Assembly: GCA_028284725.1 (NCBI GenBank) | Contig: JANQRD010000232.1 | Span: 1 to 50,635 of the forward strand | Reading direction: 5' to 3' | Length of the DNA: 50,635 nt | Source: Allomuricauda sp. | Lineage (GTDB): Bacteria; Bacteroidota; Bacteroidia; Flavobacteriales; Flavobacteriaceae | Part shown: piece after piece, positions 25,906 to 34,926 of the stretch | Position numbering within the stretch: position 1 is the first letter of the stretch | Layout: every line of letters starts with the position of its first letter | Position numbers and translations under genes: made by a program | Notes under the pieces: model-generated | Databases searched by the model: none | What the model saw: only the letters and a program-made list of their open reading frames with translations | Told to the model about the DNA's origin: nothing

Positions 25906-27564
25906 TTATTCATCTTTCCACGGCCATGGCTTGGCGTTGGTCCTCACTGCCCATGATTCCCATTCGCTACGCAATTTCTCTGCGATATTGGGGTACTGGT
26001 CTATGATATTATTGGTTTCTGTTCGATCCAATTCCATATTGTAGAGTTCAAGCCGAGCATTATCTCCTCTGTCTGAGGTAACTATTTTGTATTTTCCTTT
26101 CCGAACGGCTTTTCGCCCCAAATGTTCCCAAAACAGTGTTCTTTCGATTTCAACATCTTCATTGAACATTGGTTTCAAGCTCACTCCTTCCATTGGGATA
26201 ATGGTTTGGCCATTAAACTGTTTGGGATATTCTGCCTTGGCAACATCGATACAAGTGGCCATTAGATCAATGACATGCGACACCTGTTCTCGTTTTTCGT
26301 TTTTAGTTTTTATGCCCTTTGGCCAGTGGACAATCAAAGGTGATGCAATACCTCCCTCATGTAGAAATCTTTTGTAATAACGAAAAGGAGCATTGGATGC
26401 AGAGGCCCAAGATTTGCCCACACTGAGATAGGTGGTATCTGCTCCCGGAATAATGCTTGGCAAATTGAATCTATGTATTTTCCTTCCATCGGGTGTAGCA
26501 GTAGGAATATTTTGTTTCCACCATCCGTGGTTTACTATGTCTTCGGCACTTGCTCCATTGTCGGAAAGAAAAAAAATCAATGTGTTGTCGAGTAGTTTTT
26601 GTTCCTTCAACATGGTGATTATGCGACCTATCCCTTGATCCATCCGATCCACCATGGCCGCATGAACCTGCATACGAGACGCCTCCCAAAGTTTATTTTC
26701 AGCTTGTGACCATTCAGGAACATCAGATTCCTTCTCAGAAAGTTTTGCTTCTTTATCGAGTAATTCTTCTTCAATCAAATTATGCAACCGATTCTGCCGA
26801 AGCCTATCCCAGCCTTTGTCATATGCAGTATCGTACTTTTTTATGTCTTCTTCCAAGGCATGTAATGGCCAGTGTGGTGCAGAGTAGGCCAAATACATGA
26901 AAAAAGGATTGGAAGCTTCTCTCCTATGTGTTTTCAACATGGCTATGACAGAATCTGTAACTGCATCCGTGTAATAAAAATCCTCCGAAGGGACTGGTAG
27001 GAGTCGGTTGTCTTTTGTAAGTGTTTTGGTATGATAATAGCCACTACCACCAAAACCATCTAAACTACCATAAAATTTGTCGAACCCTCTTTGCAACGGC
27101 CAATTGTGCTTCTGGTCGCCATCCATAAATGCGGTAAGGTGCCATTTGCCGGAGAGGTAGGTATGATACCCCGCCCCTTTGAGCACTTCTGCGATTGTAA
27201 CGCTTTGCCCATTTAAATCGCCCCGGTATCCTTTTAGCCCCAAATCTTTGTTCATGGCCCCGATTCCAGTTTGGTGTGGATACAGACCACTTATCAGGCT
27301 AGCCCGAGTAGGTGTGCACCGGGCATTGTTGTAGAATTGCGTGAATCTAATTCCGTTTTCGGCCAATAGATTAAGGTGCGGGGTATTGATCTCCCCACCA
27401 TAGCAACCAAGGTCGGAATAGCCCAAATCATCGGCCATAATAAGCAGTATGTTGGGCCTATCATCTTGTTTTGCCACCTCCTTTGATTCCTTTTTAGGGG
27501 TACAGCCAAGTACAATTGCCGCTCCTAAAAGAACCATTGTGTTTAATTTTAAACTACCTATCAT
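25906..27564 (-). CDS. S1-family arylsulfatase-like lipoprotein with CTPTR motif
   Basis: This 552-residue lipoprotein (AAIVLGCTPKK) has IMADDLGYSDLGCYGGEINTPHLN, ARCTPTRASLISGLYPHQTGIG (Cys near 83), LSGKWHLTAF and IFFLSDNGASAEDI. The usual Ser of CxPSR is Thr here, a tolerated change because Cys, Pro and Arg are kept. It is a paralogue of the adjacent downstream sulfatase and probably belongs to the same S1_4-type subfamily. It lies between the metallophosphoesterase gene (33 bp) and that paralogue (16 bp), well within the operon. Confidence 0.91.
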   Translation of the reverse strand: MIGSLKLNTMVLLGAAIVLGCTPKKESKEVAKQDDRPNILLIMADDLGYSDLGCYGGEINTPHLNLLAENGIRFTQFYNNARCTPTRASLISGLYPHQTGIGAMNKDLGLKGYRGDLNGQSVTIAEVLKGAGYHTYLSGKWHLTAFMDGDQKHNWPLQRGFDKFYGSLDGFGGSGYYHTKTLTKDNRLLPVPSEDFYYTDAVTDSVIAMLKTHRREASNPFFMYLAYSAPHWPLHALEEDIKKYDTAYDKGWDRLRQNRLHNLIEEELLDKEAKLSEKESDVPEWSQAENKLWEASRMQVHAAMVDRMDQGIGRIITMLKEQKLLDNTLIFFLSDNGASAEDIVNHGWWKQNIPTATPDGRKIHRFNLPSIIPGADTTYLSVGKSWASASNAPFRYYKRFLHEGGIASPLIVHWPKGIKTKNEKREQVSHVIDLMATCIDVAKAEYPKQFNGQTIIPMEGVSLKPMFNEDVEIERTLFWEHLGRKAVRKGKYKIVTSDRGDNARLELYNMELDRTETNNIIDQYPNIAEKLRSEWESWAVRTNAKPWPWKDE

Positions 27565-27597
27565 CTCAATATTTGTGGCGCTTTAGTTGTTCCTGTC

Positions 27598-28698
27598 CTA
27601 CTCTTCGAGGAAACAGCCTGTCTTTTTCTTGTTCTCTATATTCGTTGTCTTGTCGATTATCATGGTTCCAATGGTTCTAAAACCCTTTTTCTTGGCCTCG
27701 GGAGTAAATTCTATACTCAATGATTTTCTGTCCACTACTTCTGGAATGACATCAATCTCCTTTAGCTCCAACTCCATTTTGTTCCCGGATACCCTGCCGA
27801 CCAAATAGTTTACCGTGGGGTTCCATCCAAAAAGACTTCCATGCGCGATTTGCTGTACGCTATTTTTCTCGGTGCAGGTTACGTCATGTACCTCTCCACA
27901 GAGATAGAGATCTACTTTATATTTGGACAAAGTCCGCCATAAGGGGGATTCCTCGGATTTTTCCAACATCATTCCGCTGGAGTGCATTCGGTTAACTGGA
28001 CCAAGTATTGGGGTGTGACCCATAACAATAATATGGTCTACCTCTCGGTTCTTTTCCAATACCTTATCCAGCCATTTTAATTGTTTGCCCGTGACCTGGG
28101 CGACAATATGACCCTCATCACCCTTACCAGGCTCGAACACATCGACAGCTATAAAAAGACTGTTTTTATGTATGAAGTAATATGCTAAGCCTTTCATATG
28201 ATCTGGACCATTCAAGGGCATTTGCATATATTGCCTGAACTGTTGTTCAAAGACAGGTACCAATTTTGCCTTTTCTTTTGGCCACGGATTGTCGCCAATC
28301 TCGTGATCGCCCACAGCCACATAGTATTTTAGGCCATGGGCCTCCATCCTTGCCTTCCATGCTGGATAAAAAATTGCGGCTTCTGCTTCGATACCATCTT
28401 TGGTGGGTTCCAATTTACTTGGCCATCTTCCATTGACTAAATCTCCAGCTACCAATACGAAATCGGGATTTTCAGCCTTTACAGCATTTAGAAAAAAGGC
28501 CAACCCTTCTTCAAAACCAGGATGCGGGTAGTATGTGTCTTTGTTCAGAAAATCGGGCACGCTTACAAATGTCCAAGTCTTCTGTTCGTTGACAACTTGT
28601 GATTGTGTTCTACAGGAACCGAACATCAATAACAGACAGCAGAGAAAAAAATCCCTGTAAATCTGATTTTTTATGCGATCATTAATCAATCTCCTCAT
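27598..28698 (-). CDS. Calcineurin-like metallophosphoesterase lipoprotein
   Basis: This 366-residue lipoprotein (LLMFGSCRTQ) shows most metallophosphoesterase motifs in order: VAGDLVNGRW (GDxxN), VAVGDHEIGDNPW (GDHE in place of GNHD/E), IIVMGHTPI (GH) and YLCGEVHDV (GxxH). Motif I is unusual: VSVPDFLNKDTYYP keeps an Asp but lacks the common DxH, a little like purple-acid-phosphatase relatives. It would hydrolyse a phosphomonoester or diester in the envelope using a two-metal site. Tight packing between a two-module glycosidase gene (22 bp) and sulfatases (33 bp) suggests it acts on the same glycan or on an intermediate carrying phosphate. No phosphate-bearing substrate can be named from sequence. 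Confidence 0.82.
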   Translation of the reverse strand: MRRLINDRIKNQIYRDFFLCCLLLMFGSCRTQSQVVNEQKTWTFVSVPDFLNKDTYYPHPGFEEGLAFFLNAVKAENPDFVLVAGDLVNGRWPSKLEPTKDGIEAEAAIFYPAWKARMEAHGLKYYVAVGDHEIGDNPWPKEKAKLVPVFEQQFRQYMQMPLNGPDHMKGLAYYFIHKNSLFIAVDVFEPGKGDEGHIVAQVTGKQLKWLDKVLEKNREVDHIIVMGHTPILGPVNRMHSSGMMLEKSEESPLWRTLSKYKVDLYLCGEVHDVTCTEKNSVQQIAHGSLFGWNPTVNYLVGRVSGNKMELELKEIDVIPEVVDRKSLSIEFTPEAKKKGFRTIGTMIIDKTTNIENKKKTGCFLEE

Positions 28699-28720
28699 TT
28701 TTTTCTACACACTTATTTCT

Positions 28721-31297
28721 TTAGTCATCAAAGCCCAAATCCTCTCCTTTATGAACGGCCAGACCTATTTGCTCCTTGCTCAGTTTACGCCCGTTGTACC
28801 AGAGCATCCACTGGTCGTTTTCTTCATCAAATATGACATAGGGTTTATAACAGGCATCCCGGTCCCATCCTTTTTGACTTGTTTTGATGATGGGGTTTTG
28901 AGGGTGTCGTTCCCAATCGGATATTCCGTCCCTTGAGCGCGCCACACCTATCTGTGCCCAATGCACATCATGGAAACCGATATAGAACATATAGTACCAG
29001 TCCCCATGCTTGACCACTTGGCATGCGGTGACTTTTTCATACTCCCAATCACTGTTTTTATCGGCTTTAAAAATGGGATTACCAGTATGTTTGTCCCATT
29101 TAAGACCATCTTTGCTTGAGGCATAACCAATGGCGTCGGGCTCATATTGCTCCCCGCCTGAATACCACATCTGATAAAGACCACTGGACTCATCCCATAT
29201 CACATGAGGGCACATGATGGCATTTTTTTCCCATGGGACATCGGGTTTGATAACCGGTTGTTCTTGGGCTCTTTCCCAGTCGATACCGTCCGCACTGGTG
29301 GCTAGACCAATTTCAGACCTACTTTCGGGTTTGGATATCTGCCCTGTGTACCACATCTTGTAGTCCCCATCGTCCTTGATCACCACGGGGCGGTTTACTC
29401 TGTCCTCCCATTTGGAACCCGTGTTCGGCCCCAAGGAAATTCTTGGGGTATCCCAATTCTTTCCAGCAGGACTTTCAACCAACGCGATGCTTTTTTCTGG
29501 TCGCCAAGAGAACCACATTCGGTATTTGTCATCTTCCTTTAACAGGGAAACATCAAAACAGGTTCCTAAATCACCTCCCAAGACAGGGTTACCTTCATAT
29601 TTTTCCCACCCCGCATTCGTTTCTTCATATGATGTAGTGACCGGAGGCAACTTGACCTCTATTTTGTCCAATGCCGTCTTGGCGGAGACTTTTTCCCCAT
29701 TTACAAAAATCATCAACCCCTTACCTAAATCATATCGCTCACCAGTCTTGTCATAGACCACAGCTATTTTTCTACCTCGATATAAAATATTGTCCATTCG
29801 AAAATAATCCCACTTACCTTCAGGGACTAAAGGATTGACTTCAAGTATTTCATCTGCCCGAGGTCTTAGACCAATCAAACCTGTTACCACAAGGTCTATA
29901 AAACCCGAGTGGTTATAATGGATGCCCCGATCCTTATCCTCCCTATCGTTCTCATACATGATTTTGCGGGAAATCCAATCTCCCGTATTGGGGTCTATGC
30001 TTTCACCTATCCAATTCACTTCTTTCCCATCATCAAACCCAAGTTTGTGGGCTGCTGCATAATCATGCAATACTTGTAGATAGTCCTGTTTGTCCACAGT
30101 GCTTTGTTCATAGCCATTCAGCAGATTGGCCATGGCAATCAGGGCCTGTGTGGTTGCAAAAGGCCATGAGGGGCCGTTCCAGAAGCACATATGTCCATTC
30201 TCATACATGAAATCAGGATGGCGTTGTTCCGCAGTGGTAAGGCCGTTCGAGGTATAGAAACCGTCTTCATCCATAAGCTCAGACCATGCCTTTTCGCCGG
30301 TGGAGTCCGGGATGTTGAAATACCACGGAATGTAGCCCGTCAACTCTTTTGCGTCTGACAATGTTGGACTGGCCGACTGATCTATGGAGGATTTAAAGAA
30401 CTGTGCATTTTCGTCCCATAAATGTTCTTGTATCAATAATTTGAGCTGTACGGCCTTGTCCAGGTATTTTTGTTGAATATTTTCCTCCCCGGCCAGTTCG
30501 GCAATCTTTGAAAGTGCCAATGCGTTGGCGTACATATAAGAATTCGTGGCCACCCTGAATCCTTTGTGTGCGAGGCCCGCCCTATAGACCTCTTTGTGCA
30601 AAAGGTTGCCTTTCTTAACTATGTCGGGCACTCCGCTGATACTGAATTCCATGCCCTCACGGGTATCGATGCTCCAGAACAGACCCTGTTCCGTCATGTG
30701 CTTTTTTTCAAAAGATTCATAGAAATCGACCATTTTGGGAAGCAGTGCAGTAAGAGACTCCTTATCCTTGGTCACCAAATATCTTTTGTACAATGCATCG
30801 ATGATCCAGTTGGAGTAGCGGTCCACCTGCCCTTTTTCAAACCAAAAATTGGAATAGTCGTCCAGGTAACTGGTTTCATGAAACCATCGAAACTCGTTGT
30901 ACTGGTGTCCTACGGGGCAGACAATGGTATTGGCCGGCCCGGACCAGGGCACATCTGGCAAAAATTCGGTCATCACAAAAGATTCCCTGGTCTTTTTGAT
31001 ATGCTTCCGCAATGTCCACCATCTAAAATAGTAGGTGTTCTCTATGGTACTGTCCGGACACTCGAATAAGGGAATCTGTCCTTTAAGCCAGGCCCAAGCC
31101 TTGTCGTTTGTCACATAGGATTTGGTCGCATACCTGTCTTCAGCATTGAACTTTTCAATGTAACCTTTGAACTTATCCGAATCCATCTGAGCGAACTCTA
31201 CTTTTTGCGTCTCTTTCTTTTCTTGCTCTTTACAACTGTGGATTTGTGCGAGTATCATCACCAGTAGAACAATACCTATTACTTTGTTTTTTTTCAT
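28721..31297 (-). CDS. Two-module glycosidase-like lipoprotein: six-hairpin toroid plus five-bladed propeller
   Basis: This 858-residue lipoprotein (MILAQIHSCKEQ) joins two folds. Residues about 60-560 look like an (alpha/alpha)6 six-hairpin glycosidase related to GH63 and mannosylglycerate-hydrolase-type enzymes (PNTIVCPVGHQYNEFRWFHETSYLDD, WNGPSWPFATTQALIAMANLL, GIHYNHSGFIDLVVTGLIGLRPR), ending with a small beta domain (RGRKIAVVYDKTGERYDLGKGLMIFVNGEKV). Residues about 570-855 are a GH43/GH32/GH130-like propeller with repeated blades (KYRMWFSWR, DYKMWYTGQ, LYQMWYSGG, WYYMFYIGFHD, QWMLWYNGR) and repeated NP.(I/V/L) turns. I cannot assign a family to either module. The gene lies in the middle of the sulfatase operon, so both modules probably cleave bonds exposed by desulfation. 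The fold calls are moderately sure; activity is unknown. Confidence 0.7.
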   Translation of the reverse strand: MKKNKVIGIVLLVMILAQIHSCKEQEKKETQKVEFAQMDSDKFKGYIEKFNAEDRYATKSYVTNDKAWAWLKGQIPLFECPDSTIENTYYFRWWTLRKHIKKTRESFVMTEFLPDVPWSGPANTIVCPVGHQYNEFRWFHETSYLDDYSNFWFEKGQVDRYSNWIIDALYKRYLVTKDKESLTALLPKMVDFYESFEKKHMTEQGLFWSIDTREGMEFSISGVPDIVKKGNLLHKEVYRAGLAHKGFRVATNSYMYANALALSKIAELAGEENIQQKYLDKAVQLKLLIQEHLWDENAQFFKSSIDQSASPTLSDAKELTGYIPWYFNIPDSTGEKAWSELMDEDGFYTSNGLTTAEQRHPDFMYENGHMCFWNGPSWPFATTQALIAMANLLNGYEQSTVDKQDYLQVLHDYAAAHKLGFDDGKEVNWIGESIDPNTGDWISRKIMYENDREDKDRGIHYNHSGFIDLVVTGLIGLRPRADEILEVNPLVPEGKWDYFRMDNILYRGRKIAVVYDKTGERYDLGKGLMIFVNGEKVSAKTALDKIEVKLPPVTTSYEETNAGWEKYEGNPVLGGDLGTCFDVSLLKEDDKYRMWFSWRPEKSIALVESPAGKNWDTPRISLGPNTGSKWEDRVNRPVVIKDDGDYKMWYTGQISKPESRSEIGLATSADGIDWERAQEQPVIKPDVPWEKNAIMCPHVIWDESSGLYQMWYSGGEQYEPDAIGYASSKDGLKWDKHTGNPIFKADKNSDWEYEKVTACQVVKHGDWYYMFYIGFHDVHWAQIGVARSRDGISDWERHPQNPIIKTSQKGWDRDACYKPYVIFDEENDQWMLWYNGRKLSKEQIGLAVHKGEDLGFDD

Positions 31298-31332
31298 TCT
31301 GATTCGTTGATTGTATTATTGTTATTGCGCTC

Positions 31333-32814
31333 TTATTTTATATTTCTTATCTGTTGGACTTTTATACTCAAGCTGTCGACCAGTGTTTTGTTTTCTTCAA
31401 GCTCCGCTACATTTATGGTTTCATCAGGGTCTTTTAAGTGATCATAAAGCATACTAGCCAGTGAGGTACCGTTTTCAGAAAACCACTCTGTATAGGCATA
31501 TCGGTCTGTTTTGATGAAATCGGAGTTTTTCCACCTTCCGTAGATTGCTTCTTTTCCCTTAGAATTGGGGTTGTCCAATAAATGTGCGAAGCTCTCGCCC
31601 TGTAGATGCTCCGGCTTCGGTAATTTGGCCAAATCCGTAAGGCTGGGATAGATGTCCACAAATTCCACAAGGCCCTGTATTTTATGTCCTCCTTTTCTGT
31701 CTGGAATGGATACAATCAGAGGAGCTTGCATGGCTACATTGAATGTTGAATGTTTGCACCACAGCCCATGTTCACCCAAACTCCAGCCATGATCTCCCCA
31801 TAAAACAATAATGGTATTGTTGGTCAAATTCAATCGATTAAGTTCATCTATGACCAGCCCTATTTGAGCATCAACATAACTAACACTGGCATAATAACCA
31901 TGAATCAGTGTACGGGCCATTTCATCGGAAACCCCTCCATCTTTGGGAATGTCATCGTAAGTACGAAGTTCCGAGAAACTGTGTCGAGCTACTTCAGGAC
32001 CATGGATTGGAAACTTTATAGAACGAGAAGACCCAATAGTGTTGGGGTCATGCATATCCCAATAGCCATTTGGTGCGTTGAAGGGAAGGTGGGGTCTGAT
32101 AAACCCAACTGCCATAAAAAATGGGGTGCCGTCCTGTGATAATAATTGAAGCTTTTCAATGGCCTTTTTGGCAATTTTTCCATCGTGGTAAGCACTGTCA
32201 ACTGCTTCTGCTTTTTCGTATGAAGGTTTTTTTTCTTTGTTTTTAGGCAATTGATAATTCAATCTTTGCCTACCAGGTGATCCCGGTTCAAAGGCCTGGG
32301 GGTTCCATGGAGGCTCGGTCCAGCTTTGCAGGGCATCATCCTGCCAGTGATGGACCACCTTCCCTAAGCTCAGTGTACTATATCCATTGTTCTTAAAAAG
32401 CTCAGGAAGTGTAATGATTCCAGGAGCATCTTCATTGATATAACTTTTATAAGTGAGAAAACGATTGGGAGTAGGTCGCAGACCGGTTAAAATACTGGCT
32501 CTCGATGCCCCACAGACGGGTACGTTGCAGTACGCTCTTTCGAATAAAAAACCTTTTTTGGCGAGTGCATCAATATTGGGGGAATGTACCTGTGATTTGC
32601 CGTAACAACCTAGTTCGGGACGCAAGTCGTCCACTGCAATAAAAAGCACATTGGGCCTTTGATTAGAGTGTTCTTTTAGCTTGGTTTTTGAAACGGTACA
32701 CCCAGCCAGGAACATTAAGGTCATAACGGTGCCATACTTTGCTAAAGGCATTTTTGGACCCATACAGAAATCCCAAAGTTCAAGCATTGTATGTTTCATA
32801 TTTCTTATTCCCAT
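31333..32814 (-). CDS. S1_7-type sulfatase lipoprotein with CGASR motif, copy 1
   Basis: This iduronate-2-sulfatase-like sulfatase is 493 residues from the ORF start. NVLFIAVDDLRPELGCYG and CNVPVCGASRASILTGLRPT (Cys near 101) mark the active site, with LGKVVHHW and IIVLWGDHGWSLGEHGLWCKHSTFNVAMQAPL. The formylglycine motif has Ala where most sulfatases have Pro. It is a close paralogue of 44235..45788. The first 20 or so residues look superfluous: starts at 32763 or 32751 give the lipoprotein signal (M)PLAKYGTVMTLMFLAGC, and the longer start overlaps the upstream GH36-like gene by 10 bp. A start at 32763 is my preference, but I keep the ORF coordinates. The gene lies between GH36 and the two-module glycosidase, so it may expose their substrates by desulfation. 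Confidence 0.9.
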   Translation of the reverse strand: MGIRNMKHTMLELWDFCMGPKMPLAKYGTVMTLMFLAGCTVSKTKLKEHSNQRPNVLFIAVDDLRPELGCYGKSQVHSPNIDALAKKGFLFERAYCNVPVCGASRASILTGLRPTPNRFLTYKSYINEDAPGIITLPELFKNNGYSTLSLGKVVHHWQDDALQSWTEPPWNPQAFEPGSPGRQRLNYQLPKNKEKKPSYEKAEAVDSAYHDGKIAKKAIEKLQLLSQDGTPFFMAVGFIRPHLPFNAPNGYWDMHDPNTIGSSRSIKFPIHGPEVARHSFSELRTYDDIPKDGGVSDEMARTLIHGYYASVSYVDAQIGLVIDELNRLNLTNNTIIVLWGDHGWSLGEHGLWCKHSTFNVAMQAPLIVSIPDRKGGHKIQGLVEFVDIYPSLTDLAKLPKPEHLQGESFAHLLDNPNSKGKEAIYGRWKNSDFIKTDRYAYTEWFSENGTSLASMLYDHLKDPDETINVAELEENKTLVDSLSIKVQQIRNIK

Positions 32815-34925
32815 TTGTATTTGTATAATCCGTAGCTATTTTTTTTCGGAAGTTCAAATTCAATGCTTCCATTTGTGCCTGTGGTGGTTTTGAAATCCTG
32901 GCCCTGGCCAAGAATGTTGGCAATAGTGATGTTTTTCCCTTTTGGGAGCCATGTGTCAATAGTGGCATTTTGGTTTTCAGTATTTTCCCTAAAAACCAGA
33001 AAGTACCCTGTATTGTTCTTGCCTATGGACTGGAAACCAGTCCATGATCTGCCCGACGGCTCTTCCCCAATGGGCAAGATGGTGCCCGAATGCATATCGT
33101 GCATGTGCTTTTTGTATTCCTTTACGGTTTGGGCAATCGAAAATGCCCCTTCAGGTAGGTTGCTCCCCTCGAACCAGGCCAGAGGCTGTCCCATCATGGT
33201 TATTGCGAATTGATAGTCAAAGGGAAGATTGTATGGTGCAAATGAATTTTTTTCACCATATTTTTCGATATTTCTCCACTTGTTCAAAAATTCAAGTTGA
33301 AATCCCTCGATAGGCACATATCGAGCAAGCATCCATGCATTCCTAAGGGTCCAATGTGGATAGTAGTTGACCCAATCGGTATACCTATTTTCCAAAAAAA
33401 CATTGCCATATTCCTGCATATAGTGATAACCTGCCCGTCTACCTGCGGTAGCATCCAAATTAAAGACCACCTTTCCCTTAGTCTCCTCCAGTACTTTATC
33501 AAAAAGCTTTCGTAAATTAATCTCAGCCTCTTTATCCGGCAGTTCGATGCCATCAATTTTGAAATTGGTAATATTGTAGTTCTTATGGATTGAAAGGAGT
33601 ATCTCCGCATCTTGTTCCCAGTTTTCATAACTATTGGCATCGCTTGGGTGAAACCAAAGCGCTAATCGAACGCCGAGTTTTTCCGCTTTTTTTAGAATAG
33701 GCTCCAGTCCATTCGGAAAACGTTCTGGGTGTGGTCGCCAACTCTCGGCATCCCATTGGCTCCACAATTTGCCAGTTGGATCCTTTGAATTCTTGGAAAG
33801 CCCTTTTTGCCAACCGTCATCAAGCTGAAAATGCGAAATCCCCATTTTTGCAGCAGCTTCAAGTTCCCTTAGCGCAAAGTCCTCGTTCAACTTTCCGTCT
33901 TGGCCACGATCGCCCCAAGTATTCATCATGATCATCTCATCGCGGTCAGGGTCAATTATCCGTAGGTTTTTTTGATAGGTCCTTAATGCGGTAAGTTTAG
34001 ACAACTCATCCGTTGTGGCGACACCTAAAACAACACTGTAGGCCCTAGTCCACTCTTCTTTTTTTATATCCGATGATGCCAGTCCCAATCCGATTGCTTG
34101 AATCTCGTTCGATTTGGAATAAAAATCGTATCCTGGATAGTGTAATTGCTTATCCGAAAGCGGGGCTTCCTTTACCATAAACAGTTGTTCGCCATTGCTT
34201 AAATCTTTTGCAAACAGCAGGTTTCCCTTTAACAACAATGGCCTGGTAAAAGCGAAAAAAGAAGTTTTATCCACAAGCGTATTGTTGATGTCGGTCACAT
34301 CCTTGAAATCAACCAATTCAAATTTCCAATGGCCATGATCAAAGGTTAACTTATCCAGAACGGGAAAAGGGCTTTCTTTTTCCAATTGTTTGAGCATCTT
34401 TTTTTCCACTCCAGACATTCCATCAATAGCAGTCTGGGCTGTAGTCCAATCTCCTTCAGCAATCCCCTTCACATAAAAATCACAAGCAATTGCCGGAGTA
34501 TACGGATAGATTCGAAACACTTTTTTTAAAAAGAGCTGGCCATATCCCACTGTCACCTCTGCCCGCAAATGTTCGGGAAAAATACTTGTGCTCTCTATCC
34601 ATGTTGTCTTAAAAGTCCCTCCACCAATTTGTTTTGATTCCGATGGAAAAGAGCTAGCTCGATTGTCCCCAATAAGATGCCATTTTTGGTCATTTTCCCT
34701 GTTTGTTATAAAGGTGGCTGCCAAATCACCATTGTTCCATAAAAAACCCCTTTCAATCTTGCTGTTGCCGATGCGAAGCGTATCATTTCTAAGCTCAGTA
34801 TAGCAATCCTTAAACTGGTACGACTGCCCATTGGTTTGACCATAGAAAAGAAAAGCCACCAGAAAACCGAAGAGTATTTGCCCGATGCAGGTATCTCCAT
34901 GTATTGACTTGGGAATTTTGCTCAT
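32805..34925 (-). CDS. GH36-like alpha-galactosidase, exported
   Basis: This 706-residue protein has a signal peptide ending FYGQTNGQ and a clan GH-D layout. The N-terminal beta-sandwich (about 35-320) is followed by the (beta/alpha)8 barrel (about 330-600) with MMNTWGDRG, ISHFQLDDGWQ, GVRLALWFHP and ITNFKIDGIELPDKEAE, and then a C-terminal beta domain. The Asp of NFKIDG (near residue 458) is the likely nucleophile. GH36 and GH27 enzymes cut alpha-galactosides, and related branches cut alpha-N-acetylgalactosaminides. It is separated by 1 bp from the aldose-1-epimerase gene, which would process released galactose, so an alpha-galactose-containing glycan is inferred. The family is quite divergent, so substrate specificity could differ. 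Confidence 0.8.
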   Translation of the reverse strand: MSKIPKSIHGDTCIGQILFGFLVAFLFYGQTNGQSYQFKDCYTELRNDTLRIGNSKIERGFLWNNGDLAATFITNRENDQKWHLIGDNRASSFPSESKQIGGGTFKTTWIESTSIFPEHLRAEVTVGYGQLFLKKVFRIYPYTPAIACDFYVKGIAEGDWTTAQTAIDGMSGVEKKMLKQLEKESPFPVLDKLTFDHGHWKFELVDFKDVTDINNTLVDKTSFFAFTRPLLLKGNLLFAKDLSNGEQLFMVKEAPLSDKQLHYPGYDFYSKSNEIQAIGLGLASSDIKKEEWTRAYSVVLGVATTDELSKLTALRTYQKNLRIIDPDRDEMIMMNTWGDRGQDGKLNEDFALRELEAAAKMGISHFQLDDGWQKGLSKNSKDPTGKLWSQWDAESWRPHPERFPNGLEPILKKAEKLGVRLALWFHPSDANSYENWEQDAEILLSIHKNYNITNFKIDGIELPDKEAEINLRKLFDKVLEETKGKVVFNLDATAGRRAGYHYMQEYGNVFLENRYTDWVNYYPHWTLRNAWMLARYVPIEGFQLEFLNKWRNIEKYGEKNSFAPYNLPFDYQFAITMMGQPLAWFEGSNLPEGAFSIAQTVKEYKKHMHDMHSGTILPIGEEPSGRSWTGFQSIGKNNTGYFLVFRENTENQNATIDTWLPKGKNITIANILGQGQDFKTTTGTNGSIEFELPKKNSYGLYKYKWE

Positions 34926-34926
34926 C

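Noticed and set aside
30566-31069. 167-aa plus-strand ORF opposite the two-module glycosidase
   Set aside because: It is antisense to conserved toroid-domain coding sequence and has no independent start signals.
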